The notes beneath the pieces are model-generated. The model had not been told where the DNA came from, made no database searches, and worked only from the letters and a program-made list of their open reading frames with translations. Source: Casimicrobiaceae bacterium (GTDB lineage: Bacteria; Pseudomonadota; Gammaproteobacteria; Burkholderiales; Casimicrobiaceae). From it: a stretch of DNA of 5,148 nt. Both the position numbers and the translations under genes were made by a program. Position 1 is the first letter of the stretch. Each line of letters begins with the position of its first letter. The DNA is taken from NCBI GenBank assembly GCA_955652025.1, contig CATPAO010000150.1:1-5148 (forward strand), given 5' to 3'. This document shows positions 1-5,148 of this stretch, one piece after another.

Positions 1-440
1 ACGGCCTCCAAAACTTCCTCCGCATGGCCGGGTACTTTGACCCTGCGCCACTCTTGTACGAGCGTTCCGTTGGGACCAATCAGGAACGTCGACCGTTCGA
101 TACCTCTGACCTTCTTGCCGTACATATTCTTCATCTTGATCACGTCGAATTGCGCGCACAGGTTTTCGTCGGCGTCGGAGATGAGCTCGAACGGAAACGC
201 CATTTTCGCCTTGAAGCTGTCGTGCGAGTTCGGCGAATCGCGCGAGCATCCGACGATGACGGCGCCGAGCTTGGCGAAGGACTTGTAGAGGTCGCGGAAG
301 TTGGCGCCCTCGGTCGTGCAACCCGGTGTGTTGTCCTTCGGATAGAAGTACAGGACCACGGGATGGCCCTTCTGCGCCGACAGCTTGAACGGACCGCCGG
401 TCGACGTGGCGGTGAAATCTGGGACTTTTTTTCCGATCAT
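1..440 (-). CDS. bcp: Bcp/PrxQ-type thioredoxin-dependent peroxiredoxin (3' end outside window)
   Basis: A thiol peroxidase of the AhpC/TSA family that reduces hydrogen peroxide and organic hydroperoxides in the cytoplasm. The visible 146 codons begin MIGKKVPDFTATSTGG and contain the peroxidatic motif YFYPKDNTPGCTTE with the catalytic cysteine at residue 41. The later RSTFLIGPNGTLVQEWR block is typical of Bcp. The family is about 150-160 residues, so only the last few residues are missing beyond position 1. The ATG at 440-438 is chosen because AAAGGAG lies six bases upstream and the protein begins at the usual point for the family. The resolving cysteine that E. coli Bcp carries five residues after the peroxidatic one is absent (residue 46 is Ala). 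Other cysteines are at 65 and 95. It follows arnD after 76 bases and has no obvious functional link to Ara4N synthesis, so it may be a separate unit. Family assignment is firm. Confidence 0.95.
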   Translation of the reverse strand, partial: MIGKKVPDFTATSTGGPFKLSAQKGHPVVLYFYPKDNTPGCTTEGANFRDLYKSFAKLGAVIVGCSRDSPNSHDSFKAKMAFPFELISDADENLCAQFDVIKMKNMYGKKVRGIERSTFLIGPNGTLVQEWRRVKVPGHAEEVLEA

Positions 441-446
441 CGCTTT

Positions 447-453
447 CTCCTTT
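447..453 (-). promoter_or_regulatory. Ribosome binding site of bcp
   Basis: The minus strand reads AAAGGAG followed by six bases and then the ATG at 440. It is the strongest Shine-Dalgarno match in the window and decides the bcp start. A near-consensus site here, in contrast to the weak sites within the arn block, fits bcp being translated independently. Confidence 0.7.
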
Positions 454-480
454 GAGATTCCAAGCCGTCATGCGGTGGCC

Positions 481-511
481 GAAAATCGACAAACCGGACG
501 CAAAGCATCCG
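481..511 (-). terminator. Possible weak intrinsic terminator after arnD
   Basis: Just after the arnD stop codon the minus strand can fold CGGATGC-TTT-GCGTCCG (511-495), a seven-pair stem with one G-U wobble and a three-base loop. It is followed by GTTTGTCGATTTT. The U tract is interrupted, so it is a poor canonical terminator and may be leaky or coincidental. Its position between the arn genes and an unrelated peroxiredoxin gene supports a boundary here. I see no convincing -35/-10 pair in the remaining 40 bases before bcp. Confidence 0.35.
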
Positions 512-516
512 TCGTG

Positions 517-1443
517 TTACGGCTTGGAGCCCTGTGGCGCCAGAAACTCATCTCCCTGCACGAGCACGGTGCCGCTCCGGCCTGGCACGGCTCCAGGCGC
601 GACTTCGCACCGCGGCAATGCAAGCGGTTCCACGGATTCGTACAGCGATCGCACGGGTCCGAGCTGCCATCCTTGCGCGGTCCAGCCCGCGAGCAATTGA
701 TCGAGCACCGGTGCGAGACGCATGCCCTCGAGCTCGGCGTGCAACGTGAATACATGGCCGGCCGTCCGCGGCTCGCGCGTCATTGCGAGAATATGCGCGG
801 CCACGTTGGAGTCGTCGATCCCTTCCGTGCCGATCAGCTCGTCGAGCGTCGGCAACGTCGTCGGAAACTGCGGGCAGCGAATCAGCTCGGCGCGCCATAC
901 GGGCAGATGCGGATGCGTGCCGCGGCCGTCCGAGCAGTAATCGAAGCCGAGCCGCTGCGTGAGCCGCAGCGCGTGCACGTTCATTTGCCATCCCGCCGCG
1001 CCGTGCGTCCGCGGCGGCGCCTTGAAGACGTCGGTATAGCGATCGCAGGCCCGCGTCATTTCGCGCTCTGTCCAGGCGAGATCGGCGGCGCCGACGCCAT
1101 CCTGCCAGCGGATATGATCGTAACAGTGGATGCCGGTTTCGTGGCCGATGTCGCGCACCGCGCGCATCACGTCGCCGCCGCGGCGCCCGATGTCGGGTCC
1201 CGGCAGCAGCGTGCCGTACAGCAGTGTCCGCACACCGTAATGCCTGACCACCGACGTCCGCTGCACCTTGCCCAGGAAGCCCGAACGAAAGACGCGCTTG
1301 ATCGCGCGTCCGGTGTGATCGGGACCGAGCGAGAACAGGAAAGTCGCGGCCACACCGTGCGTGCGGAACAGCTCGACCAAGCCGGGGACGCCTTCGCGCG
1401 TGCCGCGCAGCGTGTCGACGTCGACCTTGAGACCGAGCCTCAC
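517..1443 (-). CDS. arnD: ArnD, 4-deoxy-4-formamido-L-arabinose-phosphoundecaprenol deformylase
   Basis: A polysaccharide-deacetylase-fold (NodB-like, CE4) enzyme that removes the formyl group from undecaprenyl-phosphate-Ara4FN, giving the donor used by ArnT. It is thought to act at the inner membrane. The 308-residue product starts with GTG at 1443-1441, giving MRLGLKVDVDTLRGTREGVP, which aligns with the start of E. coli ArnD (296 residues). Likely metal and catalytic residues are the DVD at 8-10, the HxxDH at H106, D109 and H110, and the late THAELEG-like block around H235 and E237. The AAGWQ segment at 149-153 also matches ArnD. The C-terminal tail (residues 265-308) resembles the tail of the E. 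coli protein, so it is not an added domain. The start overlaps the dehydrogenase stop by four bases (GTGA) with no clear Shine-Dalgarno, suggesting coupled translation. The same frame stays open far upstream, but that part is antiparallel to nothing known and only shadows the dehydrogenase gene. Confidence 0.95.
   Translation of the reverse strand: MRLGLKVDVDTLRGTREGVPGLVELFRTHGVAATFLFSLGPDHTGRAIKRVFRSGFLGKVQRTSVVRHYGVRTLLYGTLLPGPDIGRRGGDVMRAVRDIGHETGIHCYDHIRWQDGVGAADLAWTEREMTRACDRYTDVFKAPPRTHGAAGWQMNVHALRLTQRLGFDYCSDGRGTHPHLPVWRAELIRCPQFPTTLPTLDELIGTEGIDDSNVAAHILAMTREPRTAGHVFTLHAELEGMRLAPVLDQLLAGWTAQGWQLGPVRSLYESVEPLALPRCEVAPGAVPGRSGTVLVQGDEFLAPQGSKP
1440..1443 (-). promoter_or_regulatory. 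GTGA stop/start overlap coupling the dehydrogenase to arnD
   Basis: Bases 1443-1440 on the minus strand read GTGA: GTG starts arnD and TGA ends the dehydrogenase. The preceding bases hold no recognisable Shine-Dalgarno. The rare start codon and missing site suggest arnD is translated mainly through coupling. Confidence 0.7.
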
Positions 1444-2483
1444 TCGACGAGCGCACGCGCATCCGCGACGTGTCCGCGGTAGGCATCGAAGATGTGGCGG
1501 AGCGCTTCGTCCATGCCGACCGTAGGCGCCCAATCGAGGTCGGCGCAGGTGTTCGCGATCTTGGGCACGCGGTTCTGCACGTCCTGATACCCCTTGCCGT
1601 AGTAGCCCTCGGCACTCGTGTCCACCAGCGTCACCCGGGCGGCGGATTCCCGGTACTCGGCGTACGTTCCGGCGAGATCGAGCATCATCGTCGCGAGGTC
1701 GCGAACCGAGTAGTTGTTCGCGGGGTTGCCGATGTTGTAGATCTTCCCGCTGGCGATGCCGCCGGGGTTCTCGATGATCCGCGTCAGCGCGGCGATGCCG
1801 TCGTCGATATACGTGAACGCGCGCTTTTGCGTGCCGCCGTCGACGAGCTTGATCGGCTCGCCGCGAACGATATGACCGAGAAACTGCGTGATGACGCGTG
1901 AGCTGCCTTCCTTCGCCGTGTTGATCGAATCGAGTCCGGCGCCGATCCAGTTGAACGGCCGGAACAACGTGTAGTCGAGCCCCTGTTCCATGCCGTACGC
2001 GTGGATCACGCGGTCCATCAGTTGCTTCGCGCACGCGTAGATCCAGCGCGGCTTGTTGATCGGACCCAGCACCAAGTCCGACGATTCCGGGTCGAATTCG
2101 GCATCCCCACACATACCGTAGACCTCGGAGGTCGAAGGAAAGATCAATCGCTTCTTGTAGCGCACCGCGGCGCGCACGATCGGCAGATTCGCCTCGAAGT
2201 CGAGCTCGAAGACGCGAAGCGGCTCGCGCACGTAGGTCGCCGGCGTGGCAATGGCAACGAGCGGCAGGGCGACGTCGCATTTCTTGACGTGGTATTCGAT
2301 CCACTCGCGGTTGATCGTGATGTCGCCTTCGAAGAAGTGAAACCGCTTCTCGGCCAAGAGGGCCGTGATGCGTTCGGTCTGCATGTCCATCCCATAGATT
2401 TCCCAGTCGGTCGTGGCGAGGATCCGCTGGGACAGGTGGTGGCCGATGAATCCGTTGACGCCGAGGATGAGGATGCGCTTCAT
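1440..2483 (-). CDS. arnA: UDP-glucuronate oxidative decarboxylase (ArnA C-terminal-type dehydrogenase, stand-alone)
   Basis: An extended short-chain dehydrogenase that oxidises and decarboxylates UDP-glucuronate with NAD+ to UDP-4-keto-pentose, the first committed step of Ara4N synthesis in the cytoplasm. The 347-residue product matches the C-terminal half of E. coli ArnA almost throughout. It has the NAD-binding GVNGFIG at residues 8-14, IEYHVKKCDVALPLVAIATP, FPSTSEVYGMC with T118, S119 and E120, and YxxxK as Y149/K153. R305 lies in the GYQDVQNR stretch and corresponds to the E. coli catalytic R619. All the catalytic positions I know of are therefore kept. The ATG at 2483-2481 is chosen because the protein begins exactly at MKRILILGVNG. 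The frame is open further upstream, but only over the neighbouring gene. The start overlaps the stop of the TMEM175-like gene (ATGA), and its own stop overlaps arnD (GTGA). The formyltransferase half of ArnA is a separate gene two places upstream. Confidence 0.95.
   Translation of the reverse strand: MKRILILGVNGFIGHHLSQRILATTDWEIYGMDMQTERITALLAEKRFHFFEGDITINREWIEYHVKKCDVALPLVAIATPATYVREPLRVFELDFEANLPIVRAAVRYKKRLIFPSTSEVYGMCGDAEFDPESSDLVLGPINKPRWIYACAKQLMDRVIHAYGMEQGLDYTLFRPFNWIGAGLDSINTAKEGSSRVITQFLGHIVRGEPIKLVDGGTQKRAFTYIDDGIAALTRIIENPGGIASGKIYNIGNPANNYSVRDLATMMLDLAGTYAEYRESAARVTLVDTSAEGYYGKGYQDVQNRVPKIANTCADLDWAPTVGMDEALRHIFDAYRGHVADARALVE
2480..2483 (-). promoter_or_regulatory. ATGA stop/start overlap coupling the channel gene to the dehydrogenase
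   Basis: On the minus strand the bases 2483-2480 read ATGA: ATG starts the dehydrogenase and TGA ends the TMEM175-like protein. No good Shine-Dalgarno precedes the ATG, so translation by terminating ribosomes is likely. This ties expression of the pathway enzyme to translation of the channel-like gene. Confidence 0.75.
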
Positions 2484-3178
2484 TGTCCGGTACGCGAGTC
2501 GTTGGGATCGGAATCGAGGATTGGGTCCGCCGCGACCGGCGGCGGGGCGATGACGTGCTCGTCGATCCGTCCGGGCATGAAATGCGCGCCGGCGAGCAGC
2601 AAGTAAACATATAGTGCAACGCGCGGGCTGTAAAACGCGACCGACGTCGACCGTCCCGGCACGATCGCGAACAGTGCGATGCGCCGTCGGATCAGTTTCG
2701 CCGCAAGCGGGCTGAACTCGGGCGACGCGAGGTAGGGATGCCGTTCCAGGTATCGAAGGTGGACGTAGCTGACGGCGCTCACCGCCAGCAGCGTCACGCT
2801 GTAGATCAGACAAGGCAGGACCAGGTTCTCGTTGTCGCCGACCCGGTCGGTCGCAAACGGGAGAAAGCTGATCAGGAGGAGGAACACCATGTTGATCGAG
2901 ATCAGACGGCGATCGGTATAGCGGACGCAATGGAACTGCACGTGATGAGCGACCCAATAGATCCCGATCACGACGAACCTGATCACGTAGATGACGAAAT
3001 GACGCTCAAGCGATTTGAGCCGCGTCCACAGTTCACGGTTGGTCGCGTAGGACAGGTTTTCGGGCAGCTTGATGTCCACCACGGGCAGCATCAGCGCCAC
3101 GGCGAAAATGCCGTCGATCGGTGCTTCGATACGATTTTTAGAGAATCCGCGCAACGGCGGTGGAACCGGCGAATTCAT
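2480..3178 (-). CDS. TMEM175/DUF1211-family membrane protein, potassium-channel-like
   Basis: A 232-residue protein of the prokaryotic TMEM175 family (DUF1211), whose studied members are tetrameric six-helix K+ channels in the inner membrane. Family marks are NRIEAPIDGIFAVAL at 15-29 (normally R...FSDG.FAIA.T), VVDIKLP, the helix-2 block IGIYWVAHHVQF at 71-82, and NMVFLLLISFLPFATD at 96-111. Hydrophobic segments lie near 20-37, 60-80, 93-111, 120-140, 165-180 and 183-200, fitting six helices. The last 30 residues are polar and proline-rich and look disordered. In the signature, FS is replaced by PI (the Asp stays), and the Thr normally found in the pore helix is Met, so channel activity or selectivity may differ. 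The gene sits between the two ArnA-type genes, seven bases after the first and overlapping the second by four (ATGA). Family membership is strong. The role in Ara4N modification is unknown. Confidence 0.85.
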   Translation of the reverse strand: MNSPVPPPLRGFSKNRIEAPIDGIFAVALMLPVVDIKLPENLSYATNRELWTRLKSLERHFVIYVIRFVVIGIYWVAHHVQFHCVRYTDRRLISINMVFLLLISFLPFATDRVGDNENLVLPCLIYSVTLLAVSAVSYVHLRYLERHPYLASPEFSPLAAKLIRRRIALFAIVPGRSTSVAFYSPRVALYVYLLLAGAHFMPGRIDEHVIAPPPVAADPILDSDPNDSRTGQ

Positions 3179-3185
3179 CGCGCGC

Positions 3186-4112
3186 TCAAGGTCCGAGCCG
3201 TACCGGTGCGGGGCCGAACCGCGCGACGATCAGACGGGCGTCGACTGGTGCGCCGTCGATTTCCAGCGCGTCCACCGCAAGCGTTCCGCCGCCGCCGCAA
3301 TGCGCGACGAGGCGACCGTCGTCGATGGCCACTGCCGGCCGCGCCGACGCCGGTGACGTCTCTGCCAGCACGCGCGTCTTGAGCACGCGCGATGGAATTC
3401 CGGCGACCGTGGTCAACGCGCCGGGATACGGCGGCGCAACGGCGCGAACGAGGTTGTGAATGTGTGGTGCGGAGTCGGTCCAATCGATCCGACCGTCCTT
3501 TGCGGTGCGGCCACCGAAATACGAGCCTTGCGCGAGGTCCTGCGTTACGCGCGGCGCGGTGCCCGCGATCAATTCGGGCAGCGCGGTGTCGAGCGCGATC
3601 TCGGCGGCGACGGTGACCTTATCGAACACGTCCTTCGCGGTGTCGTCTGGGAGGATGGGGACCGCCTGCTGAATGACGATATCGCCGGCGTCGGGTTTCT
3701 CCGCCATGTAATGCAGCGTCGCGCCGGTCGACCGCTCGCCGTGGAGGACCGCCCAGTTCACCGGCGCGCGGCCGCGGTACTTGGGCAGAAGCGAGCCGTG
3801 CATGTTGAGCGCGCCGCGACGCGGCAGCGCAAGCAAGGACGCCTTCAGCATGTGCCGGTAATAGAGGCTGAAGATGAAATCCGGCGCGAGCGCGGCGATA
3901 CGCGCGACCTGCTCCTGCGCGTTCGGATCGGCCGGCGCGATCCACGGGAGTCCGTATCCCGCCGCGACATCGGCGACACGCTCGAACCAGATCGCCTCGT
4001 TGCCATCGTCGTCGTGCGTGACGACGAGCGGGACTGCTACGCCATGCGCCAGCAGAACGCGAAGGCAACGCGCGCCGACGTTGTGGTACGCGTAAACCAC
4101 CGCGGTGCTCAT
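3186..4112 (-). CDS. arnA: UDP-Ara4N formyltransferase (ArnA N-terminal-type, stand-alone)
   Basis: Transfers a formyl group from 10-formyl-tetrahydrofolate to UDP-4-amino-4-deoxy-L-arabinose in the cytoplasm. The 308-residue product has the formyltransferase catalytic domain (about 1-200) and the C-terminal OB-like domain (about 200-305), the same extent as the N-terminal half of E. coli ArnA. It starts MSTAVVYAYHNVG like E. coli ArnA. It keeps the catalytic set N103 and H105 in ALNMHGSLLPKYRGRAP and D141 in KPDAGDIV, corresponding to E. coli N102, H104 and D140. The ATG at 4112-4110 is chosen over one at 4166 because homology begins there. The extra 18 residues would be read through an intergenic hairpin element. 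AGGGG lies four bases upstream of the chosen start. Protein ends before any dehydrogenase domain, so this is a natural single-domain form and not a broken fusion. The next gene starts seven bases after its stop. Confidence 0.95.
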   Translation of the reverse strand: MSTAVVYAYHNVGARCLRVLLAHGVAVPLVVTHDDDGNEAIWFERVADVAAGYGLPWIAPADPNAQEQVARIAALAPDFIFSLYYRHMLKASLLALPRRGALNMHGSLLPKYRGRAPVNWAVLHGERSTGATLHYMAEKPDAGDIVIQQAVPILPDDTAKDVFDKVTVAAEIALDTALPELIAGTAPRVTQDLAQGSYFGGRTAKDGRIDWTDSAPHIHNLVRAVAPPYPGALTTVAGIPSRVLKTRVLAETSPASARPAVAIDDGRLVAHCGGGGTLAVDALEIDGAPVDARLIVARFGPAPVRLGP

Positions 4113-4194
4113 TGGACCCCTACGCTTGCGGCTTTCGCCGCCGCGCTGCCCCCAAAGGGGGCGCAATTCGCACCTTGGGACGGCCCGGCAGCGC
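4113..4194 (-). repeat. Intergenic double-hairpin element between arnC and the formyltransferase gene
   Basis: The only sizeable gap inside the arn block. On the minus strand it contains GCCCCC-TTT-GGGGGC (4162-4148), a six-pair G/C stem with a three-base loop, followed by GCGGC-GAAA-GCCGC (4141-4128), a five-pair stem with a GNRA tetraloop. It ends in GCGTAGGGGTCC immediately before the ATG. From memory, elements of this pattern (CGTCCCAAGG, then a C/G-rich hairpin, then GCG..GGGGTC) are scattered between genes in many betaproteobacteria. Only one copy lies in this window, so repetition cannot be shown here. There is no U-run after either stem, so it is not a standard terminator. It could stabilise mRNA ends, attenuate transcription, or set the relative level of arnC and downstream genes. 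Confidence 0.6.
4117..4121 (-). promoter_or_regulatory. Probable Shine-Dalgarno of the formyltransferase gene, inside the hairpin element
   Basis: The minus strand reads TAGGGGTCCA then ATG at 4112. AGGGG is the only purine-rich match near the start, but its spacing of four bases is short. It forms the 3' edge of the hairpin element, seven bases after the second stem, so folding there could affect initiation. Confidence 0.45.
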
Positions 4195-5148
4195 TCATAC
4201 GGGCACCCGCGGCGCGGCCTCCGCGTGCTCGGCGTCGCGCTCCAGCACCGCCTCGATCGTGTAGCGCGGACGTGCGCGCACCTGCTGGTAGATTCGCCCG
4301 ACGTATTCGCCGATCAGGCCGAGCCCGAACAGCAGCATGCCGATCAGGAAAAAAGCAAGGATGTCGCGGTCCCACAGCGTGGCGAAGCCCTCGCGCCATC
4401 CGCCGAGGACCAGGCGCTCGACGATCACGATCAGGTACGTGATGAGCGCTGCGGCCGAGACCAGCATGCCGAACATCGAGAACATTTGCAACGGCACGAG
4501 CGAGAAGCCGGTGACCAGGTCGAAGTTGAGCCGGATCAGTTTGTAGAACGAATACTTCGACTCGCCCGCTGCGCGCTCCTCGTGCGCGACCTCCACTTCG
4601 GTTGGAAGATGCGCATACGTGTACGCGAGCGCCGGAATATAGGTGCTGACCTCGCGGCTCGCCGCGACGGCGTCGACGATCCCGCGGCTATACGCGCGGA
4701 GCATGCAGCCCTGGTCGGTCATCTTGATGTGCGTGATGCCTTCGCGCAGCCGGTTCATAAGCCGCGACGCGGTTCGTCGCCACCAGGAATCCTCGCGTTC
4801 GCGGCGCACTCCGCCGACATAATCGGCGCCGGCATCCATCGCCGCGAGCAGCTTGCCGATCTCCTCCGGCGGATTTTGCAAATCGGCGTCCAGTGTGACG
4901 ATCCGCTCGCCACGGACGCGTTCGAATCCGGCGACGATCGCAAGGTGCTGGCCGTAGTTGGCGTTGAACAGGATCACCCGCGTCACGTCGGGCCGCGCCT
5001 GGAATTGCTCGCGCAACAGCGCCGCCGAGCGGTCGCGGCTGCCGTCGTTGACGAAGATAACCTCGTAGGGCACGCCAAGCGCGTCGAGCGCCGGATAGAG
5101 CCGCGCGAACAATTGCGCAAGCCCGGCCTCCTCGTTGAACACCGGAAT
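4195..5148 (-). CDS. arnC: ArnC, undecaprenyl-phosphate 4-deoxy-4-formamido-L-arabinose transferase (5' end outside window)
   Basis: A family 2 glycosyltransferase that moves Ara4FN from its UDP form onto undecaprenyl phosphate on the cytoplasmic face of the inner membrane. The 317 visible residues begin IPVFNEE, the first strand of the GT-A fold, so the true start lies upstream. By comparison with E. coli ArnC roughly 10-15 residues are missing. Numbering from the first visible residue, NYGQH is at 64-68, the metal/nucleotide motif DADLQNPPEEI starts at 87, and DQGCMLRAY, specific for ArnC-like members, is near 145-153. ESKYSF follows near 196. Two hydrophobic segments at about 213-246 and 262-284 anchor the C-terminus, then GEYVGRIY and RARPRY as in E. 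coli. The GTG at 5142 is an internal Val codon of IPVFN and not a start. The gene precedes the formyltransferase by 82 bases. ArnB would be expected further upstream, but that is not visible. Confidence 0.95.
   Translation of the reverse strand: MPVFNEEAGLAQLFARLYPALDALGVPYEVIFVNDGSRDRSAALLREQFQARPDVTRVILFNANYGQHLAIVAGFERVRGERIVTLDADLQNPPEEIGKLLAAMDAGADYVGGVRREREDSWWRRTASRLMNRLREGITHIKMTDQGCMLRAYSRGIVDAVAASREVSTYIPALAYTYAHLPTEVEVAHEERAAGESKYSFYKLIRLNFDLVTGFSLVPLQMFSMFGMLVSAAALITYLIVIVERLVLGGWREGFATLWDRDILAFFLIGMLLFGLGLIGEYVGRIYQQVRARPRYTIEAVLERDAEHAEAAPRVPV

Noticed and set aside
385..1482. Long plus-strand reading frame of 365 codons
   Set aside because: It lies antisense to arnD. The translation is Arg/Ala/His-rich without any recognisable motif, as expected from third-position GC bias opposite a real gene.
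2001..2606. Plus-strand reading frame of 201 codons
   Set aside because: Antisense shadow of the dehydrogenase and the TMEM175-like gene; no Shine-Dalgarno or domain.
1444..2619. Upstream extension of the arnD reading frame, giving a 700-residue protein
   Set aside because: The extension is out-of-frame reading of the dehydrogenase gene and is Arg-rich. ArnD homology begins exactly at the GTG at 1443.
2484..2957. Upstream extension of the dehydrogenase frame to an ATG at 2957
   Set aside because: It overlaps the well-supported TMEM175-like gene in another frame, and dehydrogenase homology begins at the ATG at 2483.
2480..3178. Lower GC of the TMEM175-like gene as a sign of recent transfer
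   Set aside because: Three 120-base hand counts gave about 52, 60 and 66%, against 61% in a dehydrogenase sample and 69% in an arnD sample. The difference is small and can come from membrane-segment codons.
4148..4162. The GC-rich hairpin as an intrinsic terminator after arnC
   Set aside because: No U-run follows the stem on the transcribed strand, and the downstream genes belong to the same pathway, so readthrough is expected.
4113..4166. Earlier ATG for the formyltransferase at 4166
   Set aside because: It would add 18 residues encoded by the hairpin element; the family start MSTAVVYAYH matches the ATG at 4112.
3456..4442. Plus-strand reading frame of 328 codons
   Set aside because: Antisense to the formyltransferase and arnC genes and running through the hairpin gap; low-complexity Arg-rich product with no family match.

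Overview
The window looks like chromosomal DNA from a GC-rich proteobacterium, most likely a betaproteobacterium of the Burkholderiales type. The reasons are the GC-rich coding sequence (hand counts of 120-base samples gave about 52-69%), the Bcp-type peroxiredoxin, and a double-hairpin intergenic element of a kind I recall from betaproteobacterial genomes. The taxonomic call is inference. Every supported gene is on the minus strand, so transcription runs from high to low coordinates.

Layout in transcription order: (1) the 3' part of arnC, the undecaprenyl-phosphate Ara4FN glycosyltransferase, 5148-4195, cut by the window edge; (2) an 82-base gap with two compact hairpins, 4194-4113; (3) a stand-alone ArnA-type formyltransferase, 4112-3186; (4) a six-helix membrane protein of the TMEM175/DUF1211 potassium-channel family, 3178-2480; (5) a stand-alone ArnA-type UDP-glucuronate decarboxylating dehydrogenase, 2483-1440; (6) the deformylase arnD, 1443-517; (7) a 76-base gap with a possible weak terminator; (8) a bcp-type peroxiredoxin, 440 to beyond position 1, cut by the window edge. 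There is no gene-free stretch over 300 bases.

Genes 1, 3, 5 and 6 form the lipid A 4-amino-4-deoxy-L-arabinose (Ara4N) pathway. The dehydrogenase makes UDP-4-keto-arabinose from UDP-glucuronate. An aminotransferase (ArnB, not in the window) makes UDP-Ara4N, and the formyltransferase protects it. ArnC transfers it to undecaprenyl phosphate and ArnD removes the formyl group. ArnT, the final transferase, is also not in the window. In enterobacteria the two ArnA activities are one fused protein. Here they are separate genes with a channel-like gene between them. That gene overlaps the dehydrogenase start by four bases (ATGA), and the dehydrogenase overlaps arnD by four bases (GTGA), so the block is almost certainly one translationally coupled operon.

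The pathway itself is well known. The unusual part is the TMEM175-like gene built into the operon, with a pore-helix signature that departs from the family consensus. I found no mobile element, CRISPR array, tRNA or rRNA.
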